Shown: positions 1 to 12,410, counted from the first letter of the stretch. The stretch: DNA of 64,000 bases from Embiotoca jacksoni (GCA_022577435.1 JAKOON010000040.1:1245187-1309186), one strand, 5' to 3'. The notes: generated from the letters alone by a model not told the origin. Program-made: numbers and translations.

Positions 1-398
1 CTCACTGCAGAGTTTTAAGAGTTATCAGGACATCTAAATCTGACTGCTGAGTCAGCGGTCCTCGTCTCACCTCTGCTTGCTGCGGTGCATTAACAGCTGT
101 GATGTAACGCTCTCATGACGTCGATGTAACGTGTGTCTGCTTCTTCAGCAGCAGAGATTCACAGTTCTGTTCAGTGTCCTCAAGGTTGGACCCCTTTATT
201 TCTGCTCTTCCTCACTCTGCACTGTCACAGCTCTGACAGTAGAGGGCGCTCTATTCTAATTTCTCACTAAAACGGGCACATTGGTGATTAATGAAGGTTT
301 TTTACAATTACAAAAAAATATTTTGCAGTCAGTCAAAACTGAAATGCAGACAAACAAACCATGTTTTACAAATGAAGAACAAACACTGGTTTGGAAAT
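1..398. other. Intergenic DNA, nothing recognised
   Basis: AT-rich unique-looking sequence with no open frame that has splice or initiation context. It abuts the left limit of homology of the Tc1-like element. The outer left arm of that element is missing or too decayed to recognise here. Confidence 0.5.
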
Positions 399-1097
399 GA
401 TCCAGCTTGTTATCAGCTCAGTTCTAAAGCCAGCATCTGTGATGGTACAGGGATGCATTAGTGCACATGGCATGGGTAGCTTGAACATCTGGAAGGAAGC
501 ATTACTGCTGAATGATATATTCAGGTTTTGGAGCAACATATGCTGCCATCCAGACAACGTCTCTTTCAGGGAAGGTCTTGTTTATTTCAGCAGAACAACG
601 TCCAACCACATTCTGCACGTATTCCAACAGCATGGTTCTCTAGTAGAAGAGTCCGCTGATAAACTGGCCTCCTGCAGTCCAGACCTGTCAATCATTGAAA
701 ACATCTGGAGCATCAGGACATGAACAATACAACAAAGGAGACCCTGAACTGTTGAGCAGCTGAAATCCTCTATCAGGCCAGAATGGGACCACATTTCACT
801 TTCTAAACTCCAGAAACTGGTCTCCTCAGTTCCCCAACGTTTCCAGAGTGTTGTTGAAACTGAGAAATTGTATTGTTTTATAAAAAATATAAGCATATTT
901 TGAATGTGATGTCAGCAACACGTCTCTATAAAGTTGTTCCAGGATCATGTTCACCAACAGAGCTGCATCAACTCTTCTTTTAACAACACTTAATATGTTG
1001 TCTTTGGTCAATCTGCAATTAAATATGGGTTTTTGTGATAAATCCTTGCATTCTGTTCTTAATTTACATTTCCAACTTTTTTGGAATTGGGGTTGTA
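399..1097 (+). mobile_element. Decayed Tc1/mariner-like transposon, copy 1, with an inverted right arm
   Basis: The frame at 391-723 encodes a degraded C-terminal half of a Tc1-type DDE transposase. The recognisable blocks are GCISAHGMGSLNIWKEA and, further on, CSPDLSIIENIW, which carries the final catalytic glutamate. The aspartate expected in the FQQDN-type block is gone (the protein reads FSRTTSNH there), and a stop follows at about 721. The N-terminal DNA-binding half is absent. The right end reads ttggaattggggttgta, the usual outer terminus of a widespread fish Tc1 family. Compared with copy 2 at 54646-55456, the segment between 848 and 989 is in reverse orientation. The element cannot be active. 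Family assignment comes from motif recall, not a database search. Confidence 0.8.
848..989. repeat. Inverted segment inside Tc1-like copy 1, flanked by 8-bp inverted repeats
   Basis: The sequence from 855 to 982 is approximately the reverse complement of the corresponding part of copy 2 (about 55210-55350). It includes the blocks for aagttgttccaggat and agctgcatcaactcttc. The flip is bounded by gtgttgtt at 848-855 and aacaacac at 982-989, an exact 8-base inverted pair. Sequence outside the flip is collinear with copy 2 on both sides. Inference: intramolecular inversion between short inverted repeats, or a hairpin-type rearrangement of the long terminal inverted repeat. Confidence 0.7.
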
Positions 1098-1369
1098 AAT
1101 TTCCAAGAAAAAAACAATCTCAGTCTCTGAGCTTAAATTTATAAGGACAAATTTAACAGTACCGTGTTCCAGGACTGCAGCAGCTATAGTGAAGTAAACC
1201 AGAAACGTTGTGATGCATTTTGATGATTTCTAAGTGCGTCATTATTTATCATGGTTCATGTCAAATTATCCAGTTTAAGAAGGTTTACATTTAGAAGACT
1301 GATTATTGATAACTTTAAGCTTCAATACGATGGAAACGGCTGAGTTATATGTCAGTTTCTCCTCCTGTC
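1098..1369. other. Intergenic DNA, nothing recognised
   Basis: AT-rich spacer between the Tc1-like element and a dispersed repeat fragment. No splice-flanked open frame is apparent. Confidence 0.4.
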
Positions 1370-1565
1370 CAGTTGTCCTGAACGGGGAAGTGAGAGACTA
1401 AAACCACTGCAGACATGGTCACCTCTGCTGTAGAGCTCGGCAGTTTAACATGGAGGTCTGTAGAGAATCACTGGGTTTTTGGAGCCATCAAGTGGCCACT
1501 TGAGGAACTGCAGTTACTTTTCTGCCTTGGAGGTTGCTGCTTCAACGACAGTGAAAATTGTACCA
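1370..1565 (+). repeat. Fragment of a dispersed repeat related to the 3964/40664/48215/56038 family
   Basis: The stretch around 1480-1515 reads tttttggagccatcaagtgg and then a run ending in gaactgcag. It has the same layout as the tttttggagccgacctctag block of the family copies at 48608 and 56454, including the gtggc..act core and the terminal tgcag. The preceding gaagtgagagactaaaaccac part resembles a common fish intergenic repeat. It is more diverged than the four main copies, so it is probably a related subfamily. Confidence 0.4.
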
Positions 1566-2499
1566 AAACTCAGGTGATAGTTTTTTTGTAGAATATTTTT
1601 TGTACTAATGAGTCTGTATTTGTTTCTGCTAGAAAAAATATTGGCTGTTTGTTTGATGGATACATTTTGTATTTGTAAAACAACGTGCATTAGTTTGTTA
1701 GTGAATTCTAGAACATTTATAAAATATTCATGAAGGCATTTATAACGGAATGTGCTCTACAAACCACCAACAAATAATAGTATTTAGTCATCATTACTAC
1801 GTTACATTATTATGATGTTCCAGTGACGTCACACAGCGCCACATGCTGTTTATAAAGCCTGCATCACCATAATTAATGACGTGCTTTGAGACAAACATTC
1901 AGGACACCAGAGAACAGGGGAGTGAAATGCAGCAGCAGGTGTTTGTTAAATTGAAGCTACCGCAGCTACATCAAGTTGCTTTATTAATTACAATATTACA
2001 GGAAGTCAAAATATACTTGCCTCAAAATAAAAGCACAATGCAGCCAGACAAAATAATGTAGGAGATTGTAGTAGTTTTTAAATGGATGTGTTGCACTTCC
2101 TTTAAAAAACAAAATCAATCACCGGGGGGAGGGAGGGTGAATGATACCACACTAGTTTCACCACAGTTCACATTTTTCAGCCCACTTTCTATGCATTTCT
2201 ATTCTATTGTTGTATTTCATCTATAATTATGTGTTTCCATTTCTTTACTTTTAAGTCATTAAGCTGTATTTATTTTTCACCTTTAAAAAGAACTTTGGTT
2301 AACGTGCTTTTAAAAATGCTCCATGAATAAAATGACTTTTAATTTAAAGGGTACAACAGGAAGTGCTTTGAAACTGCTGCTGTCTCGGTGAAGGAGACTT
2401 TAGCTGCTCAGTCCAAACACGGAAACTTGTTTCAAACCATGCGGTGCTCAGAGGAAGCGCTGACGGCAGAGGAGGACACGTCCAACCGCTGTTCGTGAC
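1566..2499. other. AT-rich intergenic DNA, nothing recognised
   Basis: Low-GC sequence with scattered poly-A/T runs. A 61-codon frame at 1876-2061 has no coding character or splice context. No RNA gene, mobile element or repeat is seen. Confidence 0.5.
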
Positions 2500-2826
2500 A
2501 CGAGACCGGAGACAAGAGACCAAAGAGAATACCGGAGACAGGAGACAGGAGACCGGAGAGGAGACCGGAGACCAGAGACCAAAGAGAATACCGGAGACAG
2601 GAGACCAAAGAGAATACCGGAGACAGGAGACAGGAGAGGAGACCGGAGACAGGAGATAGGAGAGAAGACCGGAGACCAGAGACCGGAGACAGGAGATAGG
2701 AGAGAAGACCGGAGACCAGAGACAGGAGACAGGAGATAGGAGAGGAGACCGGAGACCGGAGAGGAGACCGGAGACGAGACAGAATACAGAATACCGGAGA
2801 CCGGAGACCGGACAGGAGAGCGGACG
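2500..2826 (+). repeat. Purine-rich minisatellite (gagaccggagacaggaga type)
   Basis: Irregular tandem repeat of short blocks gaccggaga, gacaggaga, gataggaga and gaccaaagagaataccgga. It is almost all purine on the + strand, broken mainly by the cc of accgga. It carries many copies of the string ACCGGA. The 71-codon frame that crosses it only reads the repeat and is not counted as a gene. Long mirror-like purine tracts can form triplex DNA (known property). Whether this one does is untested. Confidence 0.85.
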
Positions 2827-3135
2827 GTGCAGCAGAAGTTCGGGAGCTACTCGTCCAGAACCCGCTGCAGCCTGCAGACTGTCAGCACCAGATGGGTCCT
2901 GACCCAGCAGGAGGTCCGGACTGTAGAGGTACGGTGGAGATGCTCTGGACTCTCAGCTGCTTCCTGTTTGTTTTCACGGTGGTGACGTGTTACTTATTTC
3001 ATGTGTGTGACGTCACAGTGGGGTTTTGACTGTAGTTCGGATCGTGTGTGAACACTTGTAGGAGCGTCAGAGCAGGTTTAAACCTGCAGGAGGCTGATGA
3101 TGCTGCAGTCATGTTACTGCAGCTGTAACATGAAA
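2827..3135. other. GC-richer spacer, possible promoter-proximal sequence
   Basis: This is the most GC- and CpG-rich unique stretch in the left part of the window (for example around 2820-2870). It lies between the purine tract and the CCAAT-bearing minisatellite. A gt that could serve as a donor follows gtagag near 2930. There is no defined start codon or exon, so this is only a suggestion of promoter-like context. Confidence 0.2.
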
Positions 3136-3330
3136 CCTCCTGTGATTGGTCCAGTCTGTCTGCTGTGAATCTTCTCCTCCTGTGATTGGTCCAGTATGTA
3201 CTGTATTTCTCCTCCTGTGATTGGTCCAGTCTGTCTGCTGTGACTCTTCTCCTCCTGTGATTGGTCCAGTCTGTCTGCTGTGACTCTTCTCCTCCTGTGA
3301 TTGGTCCAGTCTGTCTGCTGTGAGCTTTCA
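3136..3330 (+). repeat. 40-bp minisatellite, five units, each carrying an inverted CCAAT box
   Basis: Units begin at 3136, 3176, 3211, 3251 and 3291 with cctcctgtgattggtccagt. Four are 40 bp. The second is 35 bp and has a different 3' half (tatgtactgtatttct). Each unit contains ATTGG, the reverse complement of a CCAAT box, in a context (gattggtcc) close to the NF-Y preference. The 158-codon minus-strand frame across it repeats a short peptide and is a by-product of the repeat. Confidence 0.9.
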
Positions 3331-3963
3331 GCCTTTTAAAGAGGTTTTCTTCACCAACATCTGTTTCTAACAGCGTGCTCAGAGGAGATCGATGAACCGA
3401 GTCCAACAGATGAACGACTTGTAAGAAGTGTTTTCTGTGGAGAAGATGTAAAGATAGACACCACTTCAGGATCAACTGGCACTAAGTGGAGGGAAGAATG
3501 GAGAAGTAGGAAAACTTTCTCCAACATGACCTCCAACCATCAGCTGGATGGTTGAAACCTGGATGCGACTGGTTGTTGCAGCAGGTCAGGGACCCTGAAC
3601 ACATCACAGCTGGTCGTGGGATGGATACAGCAGGTTTTTATGAAGACCCTCCCAAATTCCTCAACCAATCAAAAACCATGTGCACTGCTTGAAACCAAAC
3701 ATTTGGTTAAACTCTCTCAATTCTGCCAAGACGAGTGGTCAACTCTCCGACCGGTATTCAACTAGTCAAAACCTTCTGGATGATTTTTAGAGGAACTGGT
3801 GAAGGTGCAACTTCTAAGGTGCATTCAACCAAAGATTCGGTGCTGCGTGTATATTTATGATCCTGTGGAGATTTCAGAAAACCCAAAATAATTGACAACT
3901 TGTGCACCATTGCACAGTACGAACAGGAACCGCTCGTATGCTTTTAACATCTACAGGTTCCCA
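3331..3963. other. Intergenic DNA, nothing recognised
   Basis: Unique-looking sequence between the 40-bp minisatellite and the dispersed repeat. A 61-codon minus frame at 3351-3536 is not supported by any signal. Confidence 0.4.
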
Positions 3964-4175
3964 TCAACCATCATCCATCAGTGATGTCATCATCCATCAG
4001 TGATGTCATCGTTGGTTTGTGAACGTTATGAATCCTCCAGTTCAGATTCTGTCCGTCACCATCTTGCTAGTTCGGAGCGGTTTGGAGCAGGAAGTGACCA
4101 TATTTGGACGAGCTGGGGGAGGAGCCAGAGGTCGATCTGACTGATCTGATTGGAAACTTGACGATACTATGTCCC
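3964..4175 (+). repeat. Dispersed repeat copy A, 5' part only, fused to the 31-kb array
   Basis: The copy starts with the tandem catcatccatcagtgatgt motif and runs through the family blocks gtttgtgaacgttatgaatc, cagattctgtccgtcacc and gagctgggggaggagcc. It is collinear with copies at 40664, 48215 and 56038. Homology stops at gacgatactatgtccc (4160-4175). The other copies continue there with gcccaccgatagctgtaacc, but this one changes directly into the 18/19-bp array. The internal part of the element is missing, and its tail motif is what the array repeats. No coding capacity is visible and the element class is not recognised. Confidence 0.85.
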
Positions 4176-7100
4176 AGTCTGTGTTTTATATCCAGTCTGT
4201 AGTTTTATATCCAGTCTGTAGTTTTATATCCAGTCTGTAGTTTTATATCCAGTCTGTGTTTTATATCCAGTCTGTAGTTTTATATCCAGTCTGTAGTTTT
4301 ATATCGAGTCTGTGTTTTATATCCAGTCTGTAGTCTTATATTTTATATCCAGTCTGTCGTTTTATATTCAGTCTGTGTTTTATATCCAGTCTGTGTTTTA
4401 TATCCAGTCTGTAGTTTTATATCCAGTCTGTAGTTTTATATCCAGTCTTAAGTTTTATATCCAGTCTGTAGTTTTATATCCAGTCTTAAGTTTTATATCC
4501 AGTCTGTAGTTTTATATCCAGTCTGTAGTTTTATATCCAGTCTGTGTTTTATATCCAGTCTGTAGTTTTATATCGAGTCTGTAGTTTTGTATCGAGTCTG
4601 TAGTTTTATATCCAGTCTGTGGTTTTATATCCAGTCTGCGGTTTTATATCCAGTCTGTGTTTTGTATCCAGTCTGTGTTTTGTATCCAGTCTGTAGTTTT
4701 ATATCCAGTCTGTAGTTTTATATCCAGTCTGTAGTTTTATATCGAGTCTGTGTTTTATATCCAGTCTGTAATTTTATATCAAGTCTTTGGTTTATATCCA
4801 GTCTGTAGTTTTATATCCAGTCTGTAGTTTTATATCGAGTCTGTGTTTTATATCCAGTCTGTAGTTTTATATCCAGTCTGTAGTTTTATATCCAGTCTGC
4901 AGTTTTATATCCAGCCTGTAGTCTTATATTTTATATCCAGCCTGTAGTCTTATATTCAGCCTGTCGTTTTATATCCAGTCTGTAGTTTTATATCCAGTCT
5001 GTAGTTTTATATCCAGTCTGTGTTTTATATCCAGTCTGTGTTTTATATCCAGTCTGTGGTTTTATATCCAGTCTGTGGTTTTATATCCAGTCTGTAGTTT
5101 TATATCGAGTCTGTAGTTTTATATCCAGTCTGTGTTTTATATCCAGTCTGTAGTTTTATATCCAGTCTGTAGTTTTATATCCAGTCTGTAATTTTATATC
5201 AAGTCTTTAGTTTTATATCCAGTCTGTAGTTTTATATCCAGTCTGCAGTTTTATATCCAGTCTGTAGTTTTATATCCAGTCTGTAGTTTTATATCGAGTC
5301 TGTGTTTTATATCCAGTCTGTAGTCTTATATTTTATATCCAGTCTGTCGTTTTATATTCAGTCTGTGTTTTATATCCAGTCTGTGTTTTATATCCAGTCT
5401 GTAGTTTTATATCCAGTCTGTAGTTTTATATCGAGTCTGTAGTTTTATATCCAGTCTGTGGTTTTATATCCAGTCTGCGGTTTTATATCCAGTCTGTGTT
5501 TTGTATCCAGTCTGTGTTTTGTATCCAGTCTGTAGTTTCATATCCAGTCTGTAGTTTTATATCCAGTCTGTAGTTTTATATCGAGTCTGTGTTTTATATC
5601 CAGTCTGTAATTTTATATCAAGTCTTTGGGTTATATCCAGTCTGTAGTTTTATATCCAGTCTGTAGTTTTATATCGAGTCTGTGTTTTATATCCAGTCTG
5701 TAGTTTTATATCCAGTCTGTGTTTTATATCCAGTCTGCAGTTTTATATCCAGCCTGTAGTCTTATATTTTATATCCAGCCTGTCGTTTTATATTCAGTCT
5801 GTGTTTTATATCCAGTCTGTAGTTTTATATCCAGTCTGTGTTTTATATCGAGTCTGTGTTTTATATCCAGTCTATGTTTTATATCCAGTCTGTGGTTTTA
5901 TATCCAGTCTGTAGTTTTATATCCAGTCTGTGGTTTTATATCCAGTCTGTGGTTTTATATCCAGTCTGTAGTTTTATATCGAGTCTGTAGTTTTATATCC
6001 AGTCTGTGTTTTATATCCAGTCTGTAGTTTTATATCCAGTCTGTAGTTTTATATCCAGTCTGTAATTTTATATCAAGTCTTTAGTTTTATATCCAGTCTG
6101 TAGTTTTATATCCAGTCTGCAGTTTTATATCCAGTCTGTAGTTTTATATCGAGTCTGTGTTTTATATCCAGTCTGTAGTTTTATATCCAGTCTGTAGTTT
6201 TATATCGAGTCTGTGTTTTATATCCAGTCTGTAATTTTATATCAAGTCTTTAGTTTTATATCCAGTCTGTAGTTTTATATCGAGTCTGTGTTTTATATCC
6301 AGTCTGTAGTTTTATATCCAGTCTGTAGTTTTATATCCAGTCTGTGTTTTATATCCAGTCTGTAGTTTTATATCCAGTCAGTAGTTTTATATCGAGTCTG
6401 TAGTTTTATATCCAGTCTGTAGTTTTATATCCAGTCTGTGTTTTATATCCAGTCTGTGTTTTATATCCAGTCTGTAGTTTTATATCCAGTCTGTAGTTTT
6501 ATATCCAGTCTGTAGTTTTATATCCAGTCTGTGTTTTATATCCAGTCTGTAGTTTTATATTCAGTCTGTGTTTTATATCCAGTCTGTAGTTTTATATCGA
6601 GTCTGTAGTTTTATATCGAGTCTGTAGTTTTATATCCAGTCTGTGTTTTATATCCAGTCTGTAGTTTTATATCCAGTCAGTAGTTTTATATCGAGTCTGT
6701 GTTTTATATCCAGTCTGTAGTTTTATATCCAGTCTGTGTTTTATATCCAGTCTGTGTTTTATATCCAGTCTGTAGTTTTATATCCAGTCTGTAGTTTTAT
6801 ATCCAGTCTGTAGTTTTATATCAAGTCTTTAGTTTTATATCAAGTCTGTAGTTTTATATCGAGTCTGTAGTTTTATATCCAGTCTGTAGTTTTATATCCA
6901 GTCTGTAGTTTTATATCCAGTCTGTGTTTTATATCCAGTCTGTAGTTTTATATCGAGTCTGTGGTTTTATATCCAGTCTGTGGTTTTATATCCAGTCTGT
7001 AGTTTTATATCCAGTCTGTAGTTTTATATCCAGTCTGTAATTTTATATCAAGTCTTTAGTTTTATATCCAGTCTGTAGTTTTATATCCAGTCTGCAGTTT

Positions 7101-8323
7101 TATATCCAGTCTGTAGTTTTATATCGAGTCTGTGTTTTATATCCAGTCTGTAGTTTTATATCCAGTCTGTAGTTTTATATAGAGTCTGTGTTTTATATCG
7201 AGTCTGTGTTTTATATCCAGTCTGTAATTTTATATCAAGTCTTTGGTTTATATCCAGTCTGTAGTTTTATATCCAGTCTGTAGTTTTATATCGAGTCTGT
7301 GTTTTATATCCAGTCTGTAGTTTTATATCCAGTCTGTAGTTTTATATCCAGTCTGAAGTTTTATATCCAGCCTGTAGTCTTATATTTTATATCCAGCCTG
7401 TCGTTTTATATTCAGTCTGTGTTTTATATCCAGTCTGTAGTTTTATATCCAGTCTGTGTTTTATATCGAGTCTGTGTTTTATATCCAGTCTATGTTTTAT
7501 ATCCAGTCTGTGGTTTTATATCCAGTCTGTAGTTTTATATCCAGTCTGTGGTTTTATATCCAGTCTGTGGTTTTATATCCAGTCTGTAGTTTTATATCGA
7601 GTCTGTAGTTTTATATCCAGTCTGTGTTTTATATCCAGTCTGTAGTTTTATATCCAGTCTGTAGTTTTATATCCAGTCTGTAATTTTATATCAAGTCTGT
7701 AGTTTTATATCCAGTCTGCAGTTTTATATCCAGTCTGTAGTTTTATATCCAGTCTGTAGTTTTATATCGAGTCTGTGTTTTATATCCAGTCTGTAGTCTT
7801 ATATTTTATATCCAGTCTGTCGTTTTATATTCAGTCTGTGTTTTATATCCAGTCTGTGTTTTATATCCAGTCTGTAGTTTTATATCCAGTCTGTAGTTTT
7901 ATATCCAGTCTTAAGTTTTATATCCAGTCTGTAGTTTTATATCCAGTCTGTAGTTTTATATCCAGTCTGTAGTTTTATATCCAGTCTGTGTTTTATATCC
8001 AGTCTGTAGTTTTATATCGAGTCTGTAGTTTTGTATCGAGTCTGTAGTTTTATATCCAGTCTGTGGTTTTATATCCAGTCTGCGGTTTTATATCCAGTCT
8101 GTGTTTTGTATCCAGTCTGTGTTTTGTATCCAGTCTGTAGTTTTATATCCAGTCTGTAGTTTTATATCCAGTCTGTAGTTTTATATCGAGTCTGTGTTTT
8201 ATATCCAGTCTGTAATTTTATATCAAGTCTTTGGTTTATATCCAGTCTGTAGTTTTATATCCAGTCTGTAGTTTTATATCGAGTCTGTGTTTTATATCCA
8301 GTCTGTAGTTTTATATCCAGTCT

Positions 8324-9650
8324 GTGTTTTATATCCAGTCTGCAGTTTTATATCCAGCCTGTAGTCTTATATTTTATATCCAGCCTGTCGTTTTATATTC
8401 AGTCTGTGTTTTATATCCAGTCTGTAGTTTTATATCCAGTCTGTGTTTTATATCGAGTCTGTGTTTTATATCCAGTCTATGTTTTATATCCAGTCTGTGG
8501 TTTTATATCCAGTCTGTAGTTTTATATCCAGTCTGTGGTTTTATATCCAGTCTGTGGTTTTATATCCAGTCTGTAGTTTTATATCGAGTCTGTAGTTTTA
8601 TATCCAGTCTGTGTTTTATATCCAGTCTGTAGTTTTATATCCAGTCTGTAATTTTATATCAAGTCTTTAGTTTTATATCCAGTCTGTAGTTTTATATCCA
8701 GTCTGCAGTTTTATATCCAGTCTGTAGTTTTATATCGAGTCTGTGTTTTATATCCAGTCTGTAGTTTTATATCCAGTCTGTAGTTTTATATCGAGTCTGT
8801 GTTTTATATCCAGTCTGTAATTTTATATCAAGTCTTTAGTTTTATATCCAGTCTGTAGTTTTATATCGAGTCTGTGTTTTATATCCAGTCTGTAGTTTTA
8901 TATCCAGTCTGTAGTTTTATATCCAGTCTGTAGTTTTATATCGAGTCTGTGTTTTATATCCAGTCTGTAGTTTTATATCCAGTCTGTGTTTTATATCCAG
9001 TCTGCAGTTTTATATCCAGCCTGTAGTCTTATATTTTATATCCAGCCTGTCGTTTTATATTCAGTCTGTGTTTTATATCCAGTCTGTAGTTTTATATCCA
9101 GTCTGTGTTTTATATCGAGTCTGTGTTTTATATCCAGTCTATGTTTTATATCCAGTCTGTGGTTTTATATCCAGTCTGTAGTTTTATATCCAGTCTGTGG
9201 TTTTATATCCAGTCTGTGGTTTTATATCCAGTCTGTAGTTTTATATCGAGTCTGTAGTTTTATATCCAGTCTGTGTTTTATATCCAGTCTGTAGTTTTAT
9301 ATCCAGTCTGTAATTTTATATCAAGTCTTTAGTTTTATATCCAGTCTGTAGTTTTATATCCAGTCTGCAGTTTTATATCCAGTCTGTAGTTTTATATCGA
9401 GTCTGTGTTTTATATCCAGTCTGTAGTTTTATATCCAGTCTGTAGTTTTATATCGAGTCTGTGTTTTATATCCAGTCTGTAATTTTATATCAAGTCTTTA
9501 GTTTTATATCCAGTCTGTAGTTTTATATCGAGTCTGTGTTTTATATCCAGTCTGTAGTTTTATATCCAGTCTGTAGTTTTATATCCAGTCTGTGTTTTAT
9601 ATCCAGTCTGTAGTTTTATATCCAGTCAGTAGTTTTATATCGAGTCTGTG
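8324..9650 (+). repeat. 662-bp local tandem duplication inside the array
   Basis: The distinctive block with cagcctgtagtcttatat followed by cagcctgtcg occurs with identical surroundings starting at 8324 and again at 8986, an offset of 662 bp. The two copies agree over their 309-base open stretches and beyond. It is a second-level repeat built from many 18/19-bp units. Confidence 0.75.
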
Positions 9651-10679
9651 TTTTATATCCAGTCTGTAGTTTTATATCCAGTCTGTGTTTTATATCCAGT
9701 CTGTAGTTTTATATCCAGTCTGTAGTTTTATATCCAGTCTGTAGTTTTATATCCAGTCTGTAGTTTTATATCGAGTCTGTAGTTTTATATCCAGTCTGTG
9801 TTTTATATCCAGTCTGTAGTTTTATATCCAGTCAGTAGTTTTATATCCAGTCTGTGTTTTATATCCAGTCTGTAGTTTTATATCCAGTCTGTGTTTTATA
9901 TCCAGTCTGTGTTTTATATCCAGTCTGTAGTTTTATATCCAGTCTGTAGTTTTATATCCAGTCTGTAGTTTTATATCAAGTCTTTAGTTTTATATCCAGT
10001 CTGTAGTTTTATATCGAGTCTGTGTTTTATATCCAGTCTGTAGTTTTATATCCAGTCTGTAGTTTTATATCCAGTCTGTGTTTTATATCCAGTCTGTAGT
10101 TTTATATCGAGTCTGTGGTTTTATATCCAGTCTGTGGTTTTATATCCAGTCTGTAGTTTTATATCCAGTCTGTGTTTTATATCCAGTCTGTAGTTTTATA
10201 TCCAGTCTGTAGTTTTATATCCAGTCTGTAATTTTATATCAAGTCTTTAGTTTTATATCCAGTCTGTAGTTTTATATCCAGTCTGCAGTTTTATATCCAG
10301 TCTGTAGTTTTATATCGAGTCTGTGTTTTATATCCAGTCTGTAGTTTTATATCCAGTCTGTAGTTTTATATAGAGTCTGTGTTTTATATCCAGTCTGTAG
10401 TTTTATATCCAGTCTGTAGTTTTATATCCAGTCTGTGTTTTATATCCAGTCTGTAGTTTTATATCCAGTCAGTAGTTTTATATCGAGTCTGTGTTTTATA
10501 TCCAGTCTGTAGTTTTATATCCAGTCTGTGTTTTATATCCAGTCTGCAGTTTTATATCCAGTCTGTAGTCTTATATTTTATATCCAGTCTGCAGTTTTAT
10601 ATCCAGTCTGTAGTTTTATATCCAGTCTGTAGTTTTGTATCCAGTCTGTAGTTTTATATCCAGTCTGTAGTTTTATATC

Positions 10680-12410
10680 GAGTCTGTGTTTTATATCCAG
10701 TCTGTAGTTTTATATCCAGTCTGTAGTTTTATATCCAGTCTGTGTTTTATATCCAGTCTGTGTTTTATATCCAGTCTGTGTTTTATATCCAGTCTGTAGT
10801 TTTATATTGAGTCTGTGTTTTATATCCAGTCTGTGTTTTATATCCAGTCTGTAGTTTTATATCCAGTCTGTGTTTTATTTCCAGTCTGTAGTTTTATATC
10901 CAGTCTGTAGTTTTATATCCAGTCTGTAGTTTTATATCCAGTCTGTAGTTTTATATCGAGACTGTGTTTTATATCCAGTCTGTAGCTTTATATCCAGTCT
11001 GTGTTTTATATCGAGTCTGTGTTTTATATCCAGTCTGTAGTTTTATATCCAGTCTGTAGTTTTATATCAAGTCTTTAGTTTTATATCCAGTCTGTAGTTT
11101 TATATCCAGTCTGCAGTTTTATATCCAGTATGTAGTTTTATATTGAGTCTGTGTTTTATATCCAGTCTGTGTTTTATATCCAGTCTGTAGTTTTATATCC
11201 AGTCTGTGTTTTATATCCAGTCTGTAGTTTTATATCCAGTCTGTAGTTTTATATCCAGTCTGTAGTTTTATATCGAGACTGTGTTTTATATCAAGACTGT
11301 GTTTTATATCCAGTCTGTGTTTTATATCCAGTCTGTGTTTTATATCCAATCTGTAGTTTTATATCCACTCTGTAGTTTTATATCAAGTCTTTAGTTTTAT
11401 ATCCAGTCTGTAGTTTTATATCGAGTCTGTAGTTTTATATCCAGTCTGTGTTTTATATCCAGTCTGTGTTTTATATCCAGTCTGTGTTTTACATCCAGTC
11501 TGTAGTTTTATATCCAGTCTGTGTTTTATATCGAGTCTGTGTTTTATATCCAGTCTGTAGTTTTATATCCAGTCTGTAGTTTTGTATCCAGTCTGTAGTT
11601 TTATATCCAGTCTGTAGTTTTATATCGAGTCTGTGTTTTATATCCAGTCTGTAGTTTTATATCCAGTCTGTAGTTTTATATCCAGTCTGTGTTTTATATC
11701 CAGTCTGTGTTTTATATCCAGTCTGTGTTTTATATCCAGTCTGTAGTTTTATATTGAGTCTGTGTTTTATATCCAGTCTGTGTTTTATATCCAGTCTGTA
11801 GTTTTATATCCAGTCTGTGTTTTATTTCCAGTCTGTAGTTTTATATCCAGTCTGTAGTTTTATATCCAGTCTGTAGTTTTATATCCAGTCTGTAGTTTTA
11901 TATCGAGACTGTGTTTTATATCCAGTCTGTAGCTTTATATCCAGTCTGTGTTTTATATCGAGTCTGTGTTTTATATCCAGTCTGTAGTTTTATATCCAGT
12001 CTGTAGTTTTATATCAAGTCTTTAGTTTTATATCCAGTCTGTAGTTTTATATCCAGTCTGCAGTTTTATATCCAGTATGTAGTTTTATATTCAGTCTGTG
12101 TTTTATATCCAGTCTGTGTTTTATATCCAGTCTGTAGTTTTATATTGAGTCTGTGTTTTATATCCAGTCTGTGTTTTATATCCAGTCTGTAGTTTTATAT
12201 CCAGTCTGTGTTTTATATCCAGTCTGTAGTTTTATATCCAGTCTGTAGTTTTATATCCAGTCTGTAGTTTTATATCGAGACTGTGTTTTATATCAAGACT
12301 GTGTTTTATATCCAGTCTGTGTTTTATATCCAGTCTGTGTTTTATATCCAATCTGTAGTTTTATATCCACTCTGTAGTTTTATATCAAGTCTTTAGTTTT
12401 ATATCCAGTC
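10680..12410 (+). repeat. About 0.95-1.0-kb tandem duplication inside the array
   Basis: Rare variants serve as landmarks. A unit with tttatttcc lies at about 10874 and again at 11821 (offset 947). A unit with tcaagactg lies at 11291 and again at 12293 (offset 1002). The intervening order of variants is the same apart from a few gained or lost units. Confidence 0.65.
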
